64,000 nucleotides of DNA, taken from Chloroflexota bacterium (GTDB lineage: Bacteria > Chloroflexota > UBA11872). A model generated the notes under the pieces. The model ran no database searches. It was not told where the DNA came from and saw nothing but the letters and a program-made list of their open reading frames with translations. Below, in pieces: positions 7,876 to 16,569 of this stretch. How positions within the stretch are numbered: position 1 is the stretch's first letter; every line of letters begins with the position of its first letter. A program made the translations under genes and the position numbers. Location: NCBI GenBank assembly GCA_028873795.1, contig JAPPNP010000025.1, positions 5,930 through 69,929 on the forward strand. The letters run 5' to 3'.

Positions 7876-8904
7876 GTGGCCACCATGATCGGCGTGCGCG
7901 TGCTCGGCGACCACACCGTCAGCGTGGATCAGTTCCCCATTCCAGACCCTCCGCTGGGCGACGTTCGCATCAAGATCATGGGCGCGGGCGTCTGCGGCAG
8001 CGATCTCTTCCACTTTCGCAGTTCTCCCGAGCAAATCGGCGAGCGGAACAAGCTGGTCACCGGACACGAGCCGGCCGGCCTTGTGGATGCGGTTGGCGAC
8101 GGGGTGCAGGGCCTCCAGGTCGGCGATCGCGTCGCCGTCTATCACGTGGCCGCGTGCGGCCACTGCCGCGAATGCCAGGACTTTCGGCCGAAGTATTGCG
8201 GCAATAGCCGGATCATGGGGCTTACGGTGAATGGCTCCGACGCGGAGTACATGCTGGCGCCGGCGCACCATTGCCACCAGCTGCCCGACAACATCTCATT
8301 CGAGGATGGCGCGCTCGCGGCCTGTATTGGCGGCACGGCCTGGTCGGCGTTGCGCCAGCAAAACGTCTCCGCCACTGATACCGTGGGCATCTATGGGCTG
8401 GGGCCGGTGGGCCTCGCGGCGGCGCTGCTGGCCAAGTCGCTCGGTGCGCGCGTCATCGGCACCGAACCCTCGCGGCCGCGGCGCGAGCTTGCCAGGCGGC
8501 TCGGCGTGGACGTTACGATCGATCCGACGACGGGCGACGCGGTCGCAGCGGTGCTCGAGGCCTCTGACGGCGGGCTGCTGAAGGCCATCGAGGTTTCCGG
8601 CAACCCAACGTCCAGGGCGAACGCCGTTCTCCAGGCTGCGCCCCTGGGATCGGTCGCCTATGTCGGCGTGGGCGCACCGGCGTTTGAGGTCGATGCCTGG
8701 ATCCTCATCGATCGGCAACTCAAGCTCATCGGATCGTGGATATTCGAGCCCCCCGAGTTGGACGAGCTCCTCTCGTACATGAGCCGGCGCAATCTCAGCT
8801 TCGATCCATTCGTCACGCATCGATTTCCACTGACCGAGGCCCAGCGCGCGTACGAACTGGCTAACACGCGCGAGGTTGGCCGTGTCATGTTCACGTTTGA
8901 CTAG
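7876..8904 (+). CDS. Zinc-dependent medium-chain dehydrogenase
   Basis: The 342-residue MDR enzyme has Cys40 (GVCGSD), His64-Glu65 (TGHE), structural Cys94, 97, 100 and 108, and a Rossmann motif GLGPVGLAA. It is only moderately similar to the divergent enzyme at 6536-7585, so the two probably act on different steps or substrates. GTG 7876 is chosen because GGAGG at 7865-7869 is six bases away; ATG 7885 (MIGVRVLG) is a realistic alternative. The gene ends inside the convergent SMP-30 gene with a 14-bp overlap. The substrate is unknown; the neighbourhood points to sugar or polyol oxidation. Confidence 0.9.
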   Translation: MATMIGVRVLGDHTVSVDQFPIPDPPLGDVRIKIMGAGVCGSDLFHFRSSPEQIGERNKLVTGHEPAGLVDAVGDGVQGLQVGDRVAVYHVAACGHCRECQDFRPKYCGNSRIMGLTVNGSDAEYMLAPAHHCHQLPDNISFEDGALAACIGGTAWSALRQQNVSATDTVGIYGLGPVGLAAALLAKSLGARVIGTEPSRPRRELARRLGVDVTIDPTTGDAVAAVLEASDGGLLKAIEVSGNPTSRANAVLQAAPLGSVAYVGVGAPAFEVDAWILIDRQLKLIGSWIFEPPELDELLSYMSRRNLSFDPFVTHRFPLTEAQRAYELANTREVGRVMFTFD

Positions 8905-9799
8905 CAACCGGGCCGAGCGGCACCGGGATGCCCGGAACATTCACGCGAATCCGGTAGAGGCTGGTGCAGGCCGTGATGAAGAGGGTCTTCCAGTCGCCAT
9001 CGCCCCAGGCAAGGTTCGCGGGCGGCTCGGGCGGAACGATCCGCCCGAGCAGTTGACCCCGCGGGCAGAACACCCACACGCCGCCGGGACCGGTGCAATA
9101 GACGTTTCCCCGGCAGTCGATCTTCATGCCGTCCGTCCAGCCCTTTTCAGACGAATCCAGTTCGGCGAAGACCCACCCTCCGGCCAGGCGGCCATCTGGA
9201 TGCAGGTCGAACGCTCGGATGTGCCGACGGTCGGTATCGCCCACGTAGAGCCGCCGTTGATCTGGCGACAGCGCGATGCCGTTGGGCATTGCAAAGTCGT
9301 CCGCGAGCAGGTCGATCACTCCGTCGGGCTTGACCCGGTAGAGCCCCTGGAACGGCAATTCCTTGCCCTCGGTGCCATTCCGCAGCCCGTAGGTTGGGTC
9401 GGTGAAATAGATCGTGCCGTCGGGCCGGACGACGAGATCGTTGGGGCTGTTGAGGCGTTTGCCCCGATACCGGTGGGCTAGGAGCTTAGCGCGGCCGTCC
9501 GTCTCAATGCGTGTAACGGCGCGCGAGCCGGATTCGCAGATGACGAGCCGGCTCCGGGCGTCCAGCGTTAGCGCGTTTGCGCCATTGCTTGGTGCGCGAA
9601 AGGTCCGGACCACGGGGCCTTCGGGCAACTGCCGCCAGTGAATGATCCTGTTGCCGACCACATCGACAAAGAGCAGATGATCGCCCCGCCAGACGGGGCC
9701 TTCGGTGAATCTGAATCCGGCCGCCACGCGCTCGATGGCCGCGTCGGACGATACGAGGTCGGCAAATCGCGCGTCCCGAACCTCGACGGCGGCGGTCAT
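8891..9799 (-). CDS. SMP-30/gluconolactonase-family lactonase
   Basis: The 302-residue protein is a six-bladed beta-propeller of the SMP-30/gluconolactonase/LRE family, which hydrolyses sugar lactones with a divalent metal. Visible hallmarks are FTEGPVWRGDHLLFVDV at about 30-46, NGANALTLD, LNSPNDLVVRPDGTIYFTDP with the metal-binding Asn and Asp, and MPNGIALSPDQRRLYVGDT. The start is the ATG at 9797-9799; the frame is open far upstream but overlaps the permease there. It is the last gene of the sugar-importer operon, five bases after the permease, and probably opens the lactone formed by a nearby dehydrogenase. Confidence 0.9.
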   Translation of the reverse strand: MTAAVEVRDARFADLVSSDAAIERVAAGFRFTEGPVWRGDHLLFVDVVGNRIIHWRQLPEGPVVRTFRAPSNGANALTLDARSRLVICESGSRAVTRIETDGRAKLLAHRYRGKRLNSPNDLVVRPDGTIYFTDPTYGLRNGTEGKELPFQGLYRVKPDGVIDLLADDFAMPNGIALSPDQRRLYVGDTDRRHIRAFDLHPDGRLAGGWVFAELDSSEKGWTDGMKIDCRGNVYCTGPGGVWVFCPRGQLLGRIVPPEPPANLAWGDGDWKTLFITACTSLYRIRVNVPGIPVPLGPVASQT

Positions 9800-9804
9800 G
9801 GGCG

Positions 9805-10749
9805 CTAGCCCCTGAGGCCTCCGGTGAGAAGCCCGCGCACAAAGTACCGCTGGAGGGCGAAGAAGACGACGAGCGGTAGAAGCATCGAGACGAATGCTGC
9901 CGCCGTCAGCAGCTCCCAGTCCGCGCCGCGCGACGACACGAGACTGGCGATCGTGAGCGTGAGCGGACCTCGGTCTGCGGAGACTGGCGGCAGGATCCCG
10001 GGCACGAGCTCGGGGCTTCCGCCCAGAAAGATCAGCGCCACGAGCAAGTCGTTCCAAATCCAGAGGAACATGAAGATTGCGAGCGAAGCCAGAGCGGGCG
10101 TGGACAACGGGAGGACAATCTTGAAGAAGACCACCCGACTCGAGGCGCCGTCCACCTGTGAGGCTTCCAGCATTTCGCGGGGAAGCGCGGCAAAGAAGTT
10201 TCGCAGGAGAAAGACGGCAAACGGCAATCCAAACCCCATGTGCACCAGCCAGATCCCGAGGTATGTGGCATTGAGCTTGAAGAAGCCGAGGAGATTGAGC
10301 AGCGGGATCAGCGTCATTTGCAGAGGGACCACCAGCAGGGCTATCACGAAAAAGAACAGGAAGTCGCGCAGCCGGAAACTCATCCACGCGAACGCGAAGG
10401 CGGCGAAGGAGGCAACCAGGATCGTGAGGAATGTTGCCGGAACTGTGATCAAGATGCTGCTCACGAAGCTGTCACCAACACCCCGTCGAAAAAGAACGAA
10501 GGCGTAGTTCTCGAGCGTGAACTCGAACGGGAGCTGAAATGCGGTCCACCATCCGGACGTCGCCACGTTGAGCTTCGGTCGAAACGAGCTGACAAGGAGC
10601 CCGACGCTCGGAAACGTCCAGAGCAACGCAATGGCGATGAGGACAAGGTGCAGCGGTCCCCGCGATGCAGCCCGAATCACCCGCTGAATCCACGTATCCG
10701 GCTGAAGGCGAATCGCCTTGAGGCCCTGGGTAGCGTTGGTTGGCCTCAC
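9805..10749 (-). CDS. Carbohydrate ABC transporter permease (MalG type)
   Basis: The 314-residue inner-membrane protein has about six transmembrane segments and the EAA loop that docks to the ATPase (EMLEASQVDGASSRVVFFKIVLP at about 198-220), typical of MalG/AraQ-type CUT1 permeases. It follows the MalF-type permease with a two-base gap and is followed by the SMP-30 gene five bases on, so one transcript is likely. No ATP-binding gene lies in the operon; importers of this type often share one MsmX/UgpC-like ATPase encoded elsewhere. The transported sugar cannot be deduced. Confidence 0.93.
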   Translation of the reverse strand: MRPTNATQGLKAIRLQPDTWIQRVIRAASRGPLHLVLIAIALLWTFPSVGLLVSSFRPKLNVATSGWWTAFQLPFEFTLENYAFVLFRRGVGDSFVSSILITVPATFLTILVASFAAFAFAWMSFRLRDFLFFFVIALLVVPLQMTLIPLLNLLGFFKLNATYLGIWLVHMGFGLPFAVFLLRNFFAALPREMLEASQVDGASSRVVFFKIVLPLSTPALASLAIFMFLWIWNDLLVALIFLGGSPELVPGILPPVSADRGPLTLTIASLVSSRGADWELLTAAAFVSMLLPLVVFFALQRYFVRGLLTGGLRG

Positions 10750-10751
10750 GG

Positions 10752-11639
10752 TCAGCGCTCGCGCTCTTGCCGGCGAAACCGCCGGATATTGATCGCGATG
10801 ACGGGTAGCGAGAGGAATAGCAGGATGACCGAGAGCGCCGTGGCGATCCCGAACTCTCGGTATTCGAACATCTCCTTGTACATCCGATTAGCCACGACGT
10901 CGGTCTCGAACAATCCACCGGTCATCACGAAGACCAAGTCGAAGACTTTCAGTGCGGATATCACCAGCACAGTTGCGACGACGTAGATCGTCGGCATGAT
11001 CGATGGGCGAATGATGTGCCAGAAGACCTGCCATTCCTTGGCGCCGTCGACCCGCGCGGCTTCGAGCAACTCTTGCGGCAGGCCGCGGATGGCCGCGGAA
11101 AACACCATCATGGCGAAGCCCGTGGTCATCCAGACCGCCGCCACAATGACTGCGACATTGTTGATGCCGTAGAACGGAATGACCTCCTTGCTGATGAGAA
11201 ACGGATGTGAGTCAAAGCCAAGGGTCGTAAGCGCCGCGTTTGCCGCTCCCCACTGCGGGAACCCCGTCGGCTGAAACCCGTAGACGAATCTCCAGATCAC
11301 TGCGGCCGCCGTGAAGGAGATGGCCATCGGCAGGAACACGAGCGTCTTCACGATCACGTCGTACCTGACGCGCTCGATCATCACGGCGATCAGCAAGCCG
11401 AGTGCGGTCGTGACGCCGGTGAATACGATCATCCACAGGAGGCTGTTCAGCAGCGCCAACTGCGTTTCTTCCTTGGCGAAGACGCGGGCGTAACTCTCCA
11501 GGCCGACGAACTCCGTCGAATTGGAGTTCATCAAGCTGCGGCGAAACGTGTCGACGGACGGGTAGACCAGGAACACCGCGAGCGCGAGGAGTCCGGGAAA
11601 AGCCCAGATCCAAGGCGCGATCCGACTTGTCCTAATCAA
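10752..11639 (-). CDS. Carbohydrate ABC transporter permease (MalF type)
   Basis: The 295-residue protein has about six membrane spans, beginning at APWIWAFPGLLALAVFLVYP, and an EAA loop (ELLEAARVDGAKEWQVFWHIIRP, about 188-210) as in MalF/UgpA-type CUT1 permeases. It pairs with the MalG-type protein at 9805-10749 to form the heterodimeric channel of the importer and lies 64 bp after the binding-protein gene. The ATG at 11637-11639 gives the normal family start. Its role is sugar import across the cytoplasmic membrane; the substrate is unknown. Confidence 0.93.
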   Translation of the reverse strand: MIRTSRIAPWIWAFPGLLALAVFLVYPSVDTFRRSLMNSNSTEFVGLESYARVFAKEETQLALLNSLLWMIVFTGVTTALGLLIAVMIERVRYDVIVKTLVFLPMAISFTAAAVIWRFVYGFQPTGFPQWGAANAALTTLGFDSHPFLISKEVIPFYGINNVAVIVAAVWMTTGFAMMVFSAAIRGLPQELLEAARVDGAKEWQVFWHIIRPSIMPTIYVVATVLVISALKVFDLVFVMTGGLFETDVVANRMYKEMFEYREFGIATALSVILLFLSLPVIAINIRRFRRQERER

Positions 11640-11703
11640 CCGCTGCCCCGACAGTCACCGGCTCAGCAGCCCGGGGGCCGCTGGCATGCCAATCGAAGAA
11701 TCG

Positions 11704-13176
11704 TTACAGGTCCGCGACGATGCGGTCGAAGTCGGCCAGGATCTCGTCGAGACTGTCCGGATTTCTGAGGTACTTGATGCTGGACTCGAAGAACTTCGGC
11801 TGAAGCGGAGCCCCCCACGTGTTGTCGTTGCCGTGGCGGTAGATCTTGGCCTCTTGGAAGACCCGCGCGATCTCCCGGTTGACCGGATTCGCGTATGCCT
11901 CAAGCGGAATCAGCCGGTTGCTCGAAAGGAATCCCCCGGTGCTTGCCCACAGCTGCTGCGTGCCCGTGGACGTGATGTAGCGAATGAAGGATCCCGTCTC
12001 GGGACGGTCGGTCAGCGAGACCATCACGCCGGAGCCGCCGCTGCTCGCGCCCTCGAATTCCGGGTTGATCGTCGGGTAGCGGAACACCGAGAAATCCTCG
12101 CCCGGCCGCAACTCCGGGAACCGGTCGGCGATGGTGCCGAACACAAAGGAGCCCATCTGGTGCATGTAGGCGCGTGGCGGGTCCATGAACGGCAGCACCG
12201 CCGCGTCCGACCAGCGGGTGGACAGAATCGTGTCCACGCCGCCGAACACGTAGTCGGGGTTGAGCGCAATCTCGCCCCACCGCTCCCACTCGCGCTTGAT
12301 GCGAGGGTCCGACCACGGAATCTCGTGGGCTCCCCAGGCGTCGTAGACCTGTGGCCCGTGGTCGGCCAGCACGTACTCCTGAATGAAGTCGGAGCCCTGC
12401 CAGCCGCTGTGAACGTCGTGCTCGGTGCCCATGGCCCACGGCTTCTCACCCTGAGCCACGATCCGGTCCGAAAGGTCAATCATTTCGTCCCACGTGGTCG
12501 GGGCCTCAAACCCCTGGGCCTTGAACCGACTGGGGCTGTACCACACGAGACCTCGCATGTAGAGATACATGTGCACGCCGTAGACCGTGCCGTCAACCGA
12601 GCTCATGTCGATGAACGCGGGCGAGTATTGCTCGGCGAACTCGTCCATGTTCAGGAAGGTCTCGAGTGGGACCAGGTGCCCGTCTCGCGCGAGTTGGCTG
12701 GCGTGGCCAATGCCAAAGAGCACGGCAACGTCCGGCGGGTGCCCACCCTCGGTACGGGCGGTCATCGTGGCAAACATGTCGGGGGACTGCTCGTGGGCGA
12801 CCCTGCCGCCAGTGGCTTCCTCCCACGGCTTGACGATGGCTTCGAACGCTTCCAGCTCGGCGCCGCCCCACGGCGTGATGACTTCCACCGTGCCGAACTC
12901 GGCGGGAACTTCGACTTCCTTCACGACCTCGGTCTTCACCAGCCGCTCAACTGGGACTTCCTTGACCACTTCCTTGGTCACGACTGTCTCGACCGCGACT
13001 TCCTTGATCACTTCCTTGGTCACGACCGTCTCGACCGGGACTTCCTTGATGATCTCCTTCGTGACGACTTGGGTTTCGCCGCACGCCGCCAGCACCGCTG
13101 CGCCGGCACCGGCCATGACGCTGAGCAATCCGGCCCGGATGACCTGCCGGCGACTCATACCATTTCGACCGTCCAT
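11704..13176 (-). CDS. Sugar-binding ABC transporter lipoprotein
   Basis: This 490-residue solute-binding protein captures the sugar outside the cell for the two permeases downstream. It opens with a twin-arginine-like signal (SRRQVIRAG) and lipobox LAAC; the lipidated Cys is followed by GETQ and then four 14-residue repeats of the type VVTKEVIKEVPVET that form a tether. The mature lobe domain of the extracellular-solute-binding family 1 type starts near 95 (VEVITPWGGAELEAFE). The ATG at 13174-13176 is chosen for its GGGGAGG Shine-Dalgarno; a GTG or ATG a few codons on either side is possible. It is the first gene of the operon, with a promoter candidate about 107 bp upstream. Confidence 0.93.
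   Translation of the reverse strand: MDGRNGMSRRQVIRAGLLSVMAGAGAAVLAACGETQVVTKEIIKEVPVETVVTKEVIKEVAVETVVTKEVVKEVPVERLVKTEVVKEVEVPAEFGTVEVITPWGGAELEAFEAIVKPWEEATGGRVAHEQSPDMFATMTARTEGGHPPDVAVLFGIGHASQLARDGHLVPLETFLNMDEFAEQYSPAFIDMSSVDGTVYGVHMYLYMRGLVWYSPSRFKAQGFEAPTTWDEMIDLSDRIVAQGEKPWAMGTEHDVHSGWQGSDFIQEYVLADHGPQVYDAWGAHEIPWSDPRIKREWERWGEIALNPDYVFGGVDTILSTRWSDAAVLPFMDPPRAYMHQMGSFVFGTIADRFPELRPGEDFSVFRYPTINPEFEGASSGGSGVMVSLTDRPETGSFIRYITSTGTQQLWASTGGFLSSNRLIPLEAYANPVNREIARVFQEAKIYRHGNDNTWGAPLQPKFFESSIKYLRNPDSLDEILADFDRIVADL
12898..13068 (-). repeat. 42-bp tandem repeat encoding the lipoprotein tether
   Basis: Four imperfect 42-bp units within the binding-protein gene encode 14-residue repeats rich in Val, Lys and Glu (TKEIIKEVPVE, TKEVIKEVAVE, TKEVVKEVPVE, KTEVVKEVEVP). 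They follow the lipidated Cys directly and probably hold the sugar-binding domain away from the membrane. The repeat is coding and not a CRISPR. Confidence 0.85.
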
Positions 13177-13593
13177 TCGTGCCGCCTCCCCACCCGCATG
13201 ACTCGGGCGCCCAATCTTCACAACGCCGGATCGCCACCCATCCCCACATCTGACAGCCGTGGCTCGGATGAGATGGTCGGCAAGGATAGCCGATTGATTC
13301 GGGATTTGACAATCGCAGGTGCGATAGACGGTAGAGAAAAGTTTTAGGCGGACAGATCCTCGACGGCGAATTTGCGTGTTGCTGCCGCCGCCTGGCTACG
13401 AATTGTGCGCGCTTAGTCGAGGCCCACGATTGCAAGTAAAGCTCGATGGATGACGCGTTTGAAGTTGAAATGTCGGCGATGGGGACGATCCAGGGGTCTA
13501 TCGAGCGGTTTGTCTAGTTCTCGATCTAAGTTGAATGTCGCGGCTTCAGCGGTCGCCGATTGCTTTGAATCGGCCGTCAACTAAGCACCGGCA
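13177..13593. other. Intergenic region, leader of the sugar operon
   Basis: No gene is supported in these 417 bp between the sugar-binding lipoprotein start and the end of the acetyltransferase gene. The part from 13290 to 13590 is visibly richer in A and T than its surroundings. It holds the promoter candidate at 13283-13312 and presumably operator sites, but I see no clear long palindrome or riboswitch. Confidence 0.5.
13283..13312 (-). promoter_or_regulatory. Sigma-70-type promoter candidate for the sugar operon
   Basis: On the minus strand TTGTCA (13312-13307) and TATCCT (13288-13283) are separated by 18 bp and lie about 107 bp before the binding-protein start codon. The hexamers match the sigma-70 consensus at five and four positions. 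This is a pattern match only. Confidence 0.4.
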
Positions 13594-14811
13594 TCAGTAC
13601 CGGTCGGGCCAAAAGCAGTAGCCGTCAATTCGCGGGAATAGTGCCGCCAGAACCTCGTCTGAGGTCCGGTGCGTGCGCGCGTTGCCCGAATCCCGTAGTT
13701 CGTTGAACGACTTGTAGCCGAAGAGAAGTTGAATGAGCCCGAGCCGATCTATCGATAGCTCGACGGGCGGCGCCTGTCCGCCAAGCGCAATGCGGCCATC
13801 GCCGATGTCGGTCCTGACGCGGAGCGTTTCAGGCAAAGGCAGGTGACACGCGGCTGACCGTTCGACCAACGCCGGCGTGCACGTTCCCAGCACGGCGTCG
13901 AGGTCGACGATGCAGGCCATGTACCCGGCGTTGTCGGGGCGTGTCACCACGGACGCGCCGCCGCATCGGGTCAGCAGCGGGCCCAGCCCCTTGTCTGAAG
14001 GTAGACAAGCCAGCAAGCCCGTCGCGCCGCGCGATCTGGCCATCTCGGCCAAACCGCCCGCAAGGGCTCTCCCAGCGGCGTCATCGCGCGCCGCCGCTTC
14101 CGACACGGCCAGGCAATCGCCCGTGAGCTCGGTGTCGACCACCGCATACCCCGCGGGTTGCCCGTGTGCATCGCGACTCACCAGCGCCTGGGGTTTCTTG
14201 AACCAATCCGAACCCTGCCTGGCGCCTCGCCACGCGCCTTCGCGCCGGACGACCGAGCCGTCGAGTCCTGCGTAGGCCCCGTTGCACAGCCGCGTGATCG
14301 GTTCCCAGTCCGAGGGCTGGAGGTCTTCAAGCGAACCGGCCCGCCCACCCGCCGCGAGCGCGTCGAGCGAGACCCGAATCTCATACTCCGGGCAGATGGT
14401 GGCGAAGCCGAAGCGGTGATAGAAGTCCGGAATCCCGAAGAGCGTGCAGACGGCATAGCCCCGCGCAGCGGCTAACCGCTCGCAGGCCGCCATCAGGCGG
14501 CTGGCATAGCCCTTCATGCGATGCGGTTCGGGCGTCCCCACGCCGGCAACGCCGGCGCTGCGAAGCTCCCCGCCCCACGCCCGCACCGTGACGTCGACAA
14601 CCCAGAGCTGGCTCACCAGCTCCCCATCCGCCTCGAGCCACAGGCGGTCGACGATCTCCTTGGAAACCCAGCCGGCGGCGTCACCGGCATCGTTGAGCGT
14701 GACCGGCACGCGCTCGGTGAACTGCTTGAGATCCTCGCCCCCGCCAGACGCGCGGGATCGATTCGAGTCGGCGCTTCGCGTCGCATCGCCACCGTCCATG
14801 CCGCGGAGCAT
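13594..14811 (-). CDS. Eis-like GNAT acetyltransferase with SCP2-type C-terminal domain
   Basis: The product of about 405 residues matches the three-part layout of Eis/YhbS-like acetyltransferases: an N-terminal GNAT domain with the acetyl-CoA-binding segment EPHRMKGYASRLMAACERL and FGIPDFYHRFGFA, a second GNAT-like domain, and a C-terminal sterol-carrier-like domain ending VELSIDRLGLIQLLFGYKSF. Eis proteins acetylate amino groups, including those of aminoglycosides; that substrate is not established here. ATG 14811 is chosen among nearby options (14799 is another); the frame upstream is shadow of the divergent fucU-like gene. It has no operon partner. Confidence 0.8.
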   Translation of the reverse strand: MLRGMDGGDATRSADSNRSRASGGGEDLKQFTERVPVTLNDAGDAAGWVSKEIVDRLWLEADGELVSQLWVVDVTVRAWGGELRSAGVAGVGTPEPHRMKGYASRLMAACERLAAARGYAVCTLFGIPDFYHRFGFATICPEYEIRVSLDALAAGGRAGSLEDLQPSDWEPITRLCNGAYAGLDGSVVRREGAWRGARQGSDWFKKPQALVSRDAHGQPAGYAVVDTELTGDCLAVSEAAARDDAAGRALAGGLAEMARSRGATGLLACLPSDKGLGPLLTRCGGASVVTRPDNAGYMACIVDLDAVLGTCTPALVERSAACHLPLPETLRVRTDIGDGRIALGGQAPPVELSIDRLGLIQLLFGYKSFNELRDSGNARTHRTSDEVLAALFPRIDGYCFWPDRY

Positions 14812-14863
14812 AGCCGTCCGCATGTGCCACGATGCCGCCGCGCCGGCACTTGAGGACGCCCCC

Positions 14864-15289
14864 ATGTTGAAAGGCATCGACCCGGTTCTCGGGCCGGACC
14901 TGCTGCGTGTGCTTGCGGCCATGGGGCACGGCGATGAGATTGTGATCGCCGATGCCAACTTTCCGGCCGAAGCCAACGCCCCACGGCTCGTACGCCTCGA
15001 CGGCGTCAACGCCACGCGCGCCGCCGAAGCGATCCTGTCGGTGCTGCCGCTCGACGAGTATGTCGAGGCGCCGGCGGCGGTGATGGCGGTGGTCGGCGAC
15101 CCGGACGCCGAGTTGCCCATCGTGGACGAGTTCCGCCGCATCGCCGAGGCGGCCCACAGGGCGCCGGTGCGTATCGAGCAGGTCGAGCGCTTTGCCTTCT
15201 ACGAGCGCGCGCGACGGGCCTTCGCGATCGTAGCCACGGGCGAACGGCGGCCCTACGGCAACTTGATCCTCGCCAAGGGCGTGCTGTAG
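14864..15289 (+). CDS. fucU: FucU/RbsD-family sugar mutarotase
   Basis: The 141-residue protein matches FucU, which interconverts alpha and beta anomers of L-fucose (RbsD relatives do so for ribose). The diagnostic start LKGIDPVLGPDLLRVLAAMGHGDEIVIADANFP carries the conserved His22 and Asp30, and the C-terminal YGNLILAKGVL fits the active-site Tyr/Asn segment. GAGGA lies eight bases before ATG 14864. Fucose isomerase, kinase and aldolase are absent nearby, so it probably serves sugars imported by systems such as the one at 8.9-13.2 kb. It is cytosolic. Confidence 0.88.
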   Translation: MLKGIDPVLGPDLLRVLAAMGHGDEIVIADANFPAEANAPRLVRLDGVNATRAAEAILSVLPLDEYVEAPAAVMAVVGDPDAELPIVDEFRRIAEAAHRAPVRIEQVERFAFYERARRAFAIVATGERRPYGNLILAKGVL

Positions 15290-15517
15290 CCGCGCGGTCC
15301 GGACGCACGCGCAGCATTTACGTTGCGGGACGCACCGGCGCAGATCGGTTCACTCGACGCGAACTCGTGTGCCATTCAGGCCGAGACGATTGGCCCGACC
15401 CGGCGATCGCCACTACCATTCTCGAATCGCGAGATGGCCCTCCCAATTGCCAGATGACGGCATCTCGGTTGATGACCCGGCACACAGCCTGAAGGAATAA
15501 CAAGGGAGAACCGCCGC

Positions 15518-16543
15518 ATGTTGGCCATATTCAGACGGTCCGTCCTGGCAGTGGCGCTGATCGCCGTCATTTTCGGGACCGCGTGCTCCGAGACCGAAGT
15601 CGTTGCGGAGAAGGACCCGATCGTCTTCAGCGATCTGAACTGGACCAGTGCGCAGTTTCAGAATCGCGTCGCCCAATACATCGTCGAAAAGGGCTACGGC
15701 TACCCGACCGATCTGGTGTTCGGCGCCACCCTTCCCTTGCTGCAGGGACTGCGCCGAGGCGACACCCACGTAACCATGGAAATCTGGCTGCCGAACCAGG
15801 AGGATGCCTGGGTGGATGCGCTGGCAGCGGGCGACGTCGAATTGGTCGGCGAGAGCCTTGGCCGCGACTGGCAGTCGGCGTTCGTGATCCCCGCATACCT
15901 TCAGGAGCAGTATCCGGAGCTGGACAGCGTTGAAGATCTGAAAGAGGAGAAATACAAGGCGCTATTCGCCACGGTCGAAACGCGTGGGAAAGCGCGACTG
16001 GTGTCTTGCGTCATCGGGTGGGTGTGCGAGGAGATCAACGCCGAGCAGATCGAGGCCTACGGACTCTCGGACCACGTCCACGTCATCAATCCCGGAGACG
16101 GCGCGGCGGCCAACGCCGACCTCTACGGTGCATATGAACGAGGGGAGCCGTGGCTCGGCTACCAATGGGGAACGAACGATCCGGCGGCCGAGCTTGAGTT
16201 GGTCCGGTTGAAGGAGCCCGAGTACAGCGACGAGTGCTGGGCGACGACCAAGGCTTGCGCCTACCGAGACGCGACGATCTCCATTGCCGTGTATCGAGAT
16301 ATCCCTGATCGGGCGCCGGATATCGTCGAGATGCTACGAGCCTGGAATCTGAATCTCGAGCTCTACAAGGATGTCGGCAAGTGGCGGCTTGAAAACCGGG
16401 ATGCCAGCATCAACGAAACGGCGCTCTGGTGGCTCAAGAGCAACGTGAGCGTATGGTCGGGCTGGGTGACGCCCGAGGCGGCGGAAGCCATCAAGTCCGC
16501 GCTTGACGCCAACGAGATTCCCGACGGTTGGCCGAAGGCTTAG
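15518..16543 (+). CDS. Glycine-betaine/proline-type ABC substrate-binding lipoprotein
   Basis: The 341-residue protein has a lipoprotein signal (lipobox FGTAC, Cys23) and an OpuAC/ProX-type domain: DLNWTSAQFQNRVAQYIVEKGYGYPT near the start, then repeated short motifs around Trp residues (WLPNQEDAW, YQWGTNDP, WNLNLELYKDVGKW) that could form an aromatic cage for quaternary ammonium compounds. AAGGGAGAA lies just before ATG 15518. The usual permease and ATPase genes are missing on both sides, so it must work with a transporter encoded elsewhere. Choline, betaine, proline betaine or carnitine are plausible ligands for osmoprotection. Confidence 0.88.
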   Translation: MLAIFRRSVLAVALIAVIFGTACSETEVVAEKDPIVFSDLNWTSAQFQNRVAQYIVEKGYGYPTDLVFGATLPLLQGLRRGDTHVTMEIWLPNQEDAWVDALAAGDVELVGESLGRDWQSAFVIPAYLQEQYPELDSVEDLKEEKYKALFATVETRGKARLVSCVIGWVCEEINAEQIEAYGLSDHVHVINPGDGAAANADLYGAYERGEPWLGYQWGTNDPAAELELVRLKEPEYSDECWATTKACAYRDATISIAVYRDIPDRAPDIVEMLRAWNLNLELYKDVGKWRLENRDASINETALWWLKSNVSVWSGWVTPEAAEAIKSALDANEIPDGWPKA

Positions 16544-16569
16544 CGCGCTCGACGCCGCCGGCTGGAGGT

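Noticed and set aside
12898-13068. Tandem repeat considered as a CRISPR or satellite
   Set aside because: The 42-bp units are imperfect, in frame and code for a lipoprotein tether; no spacers exist.
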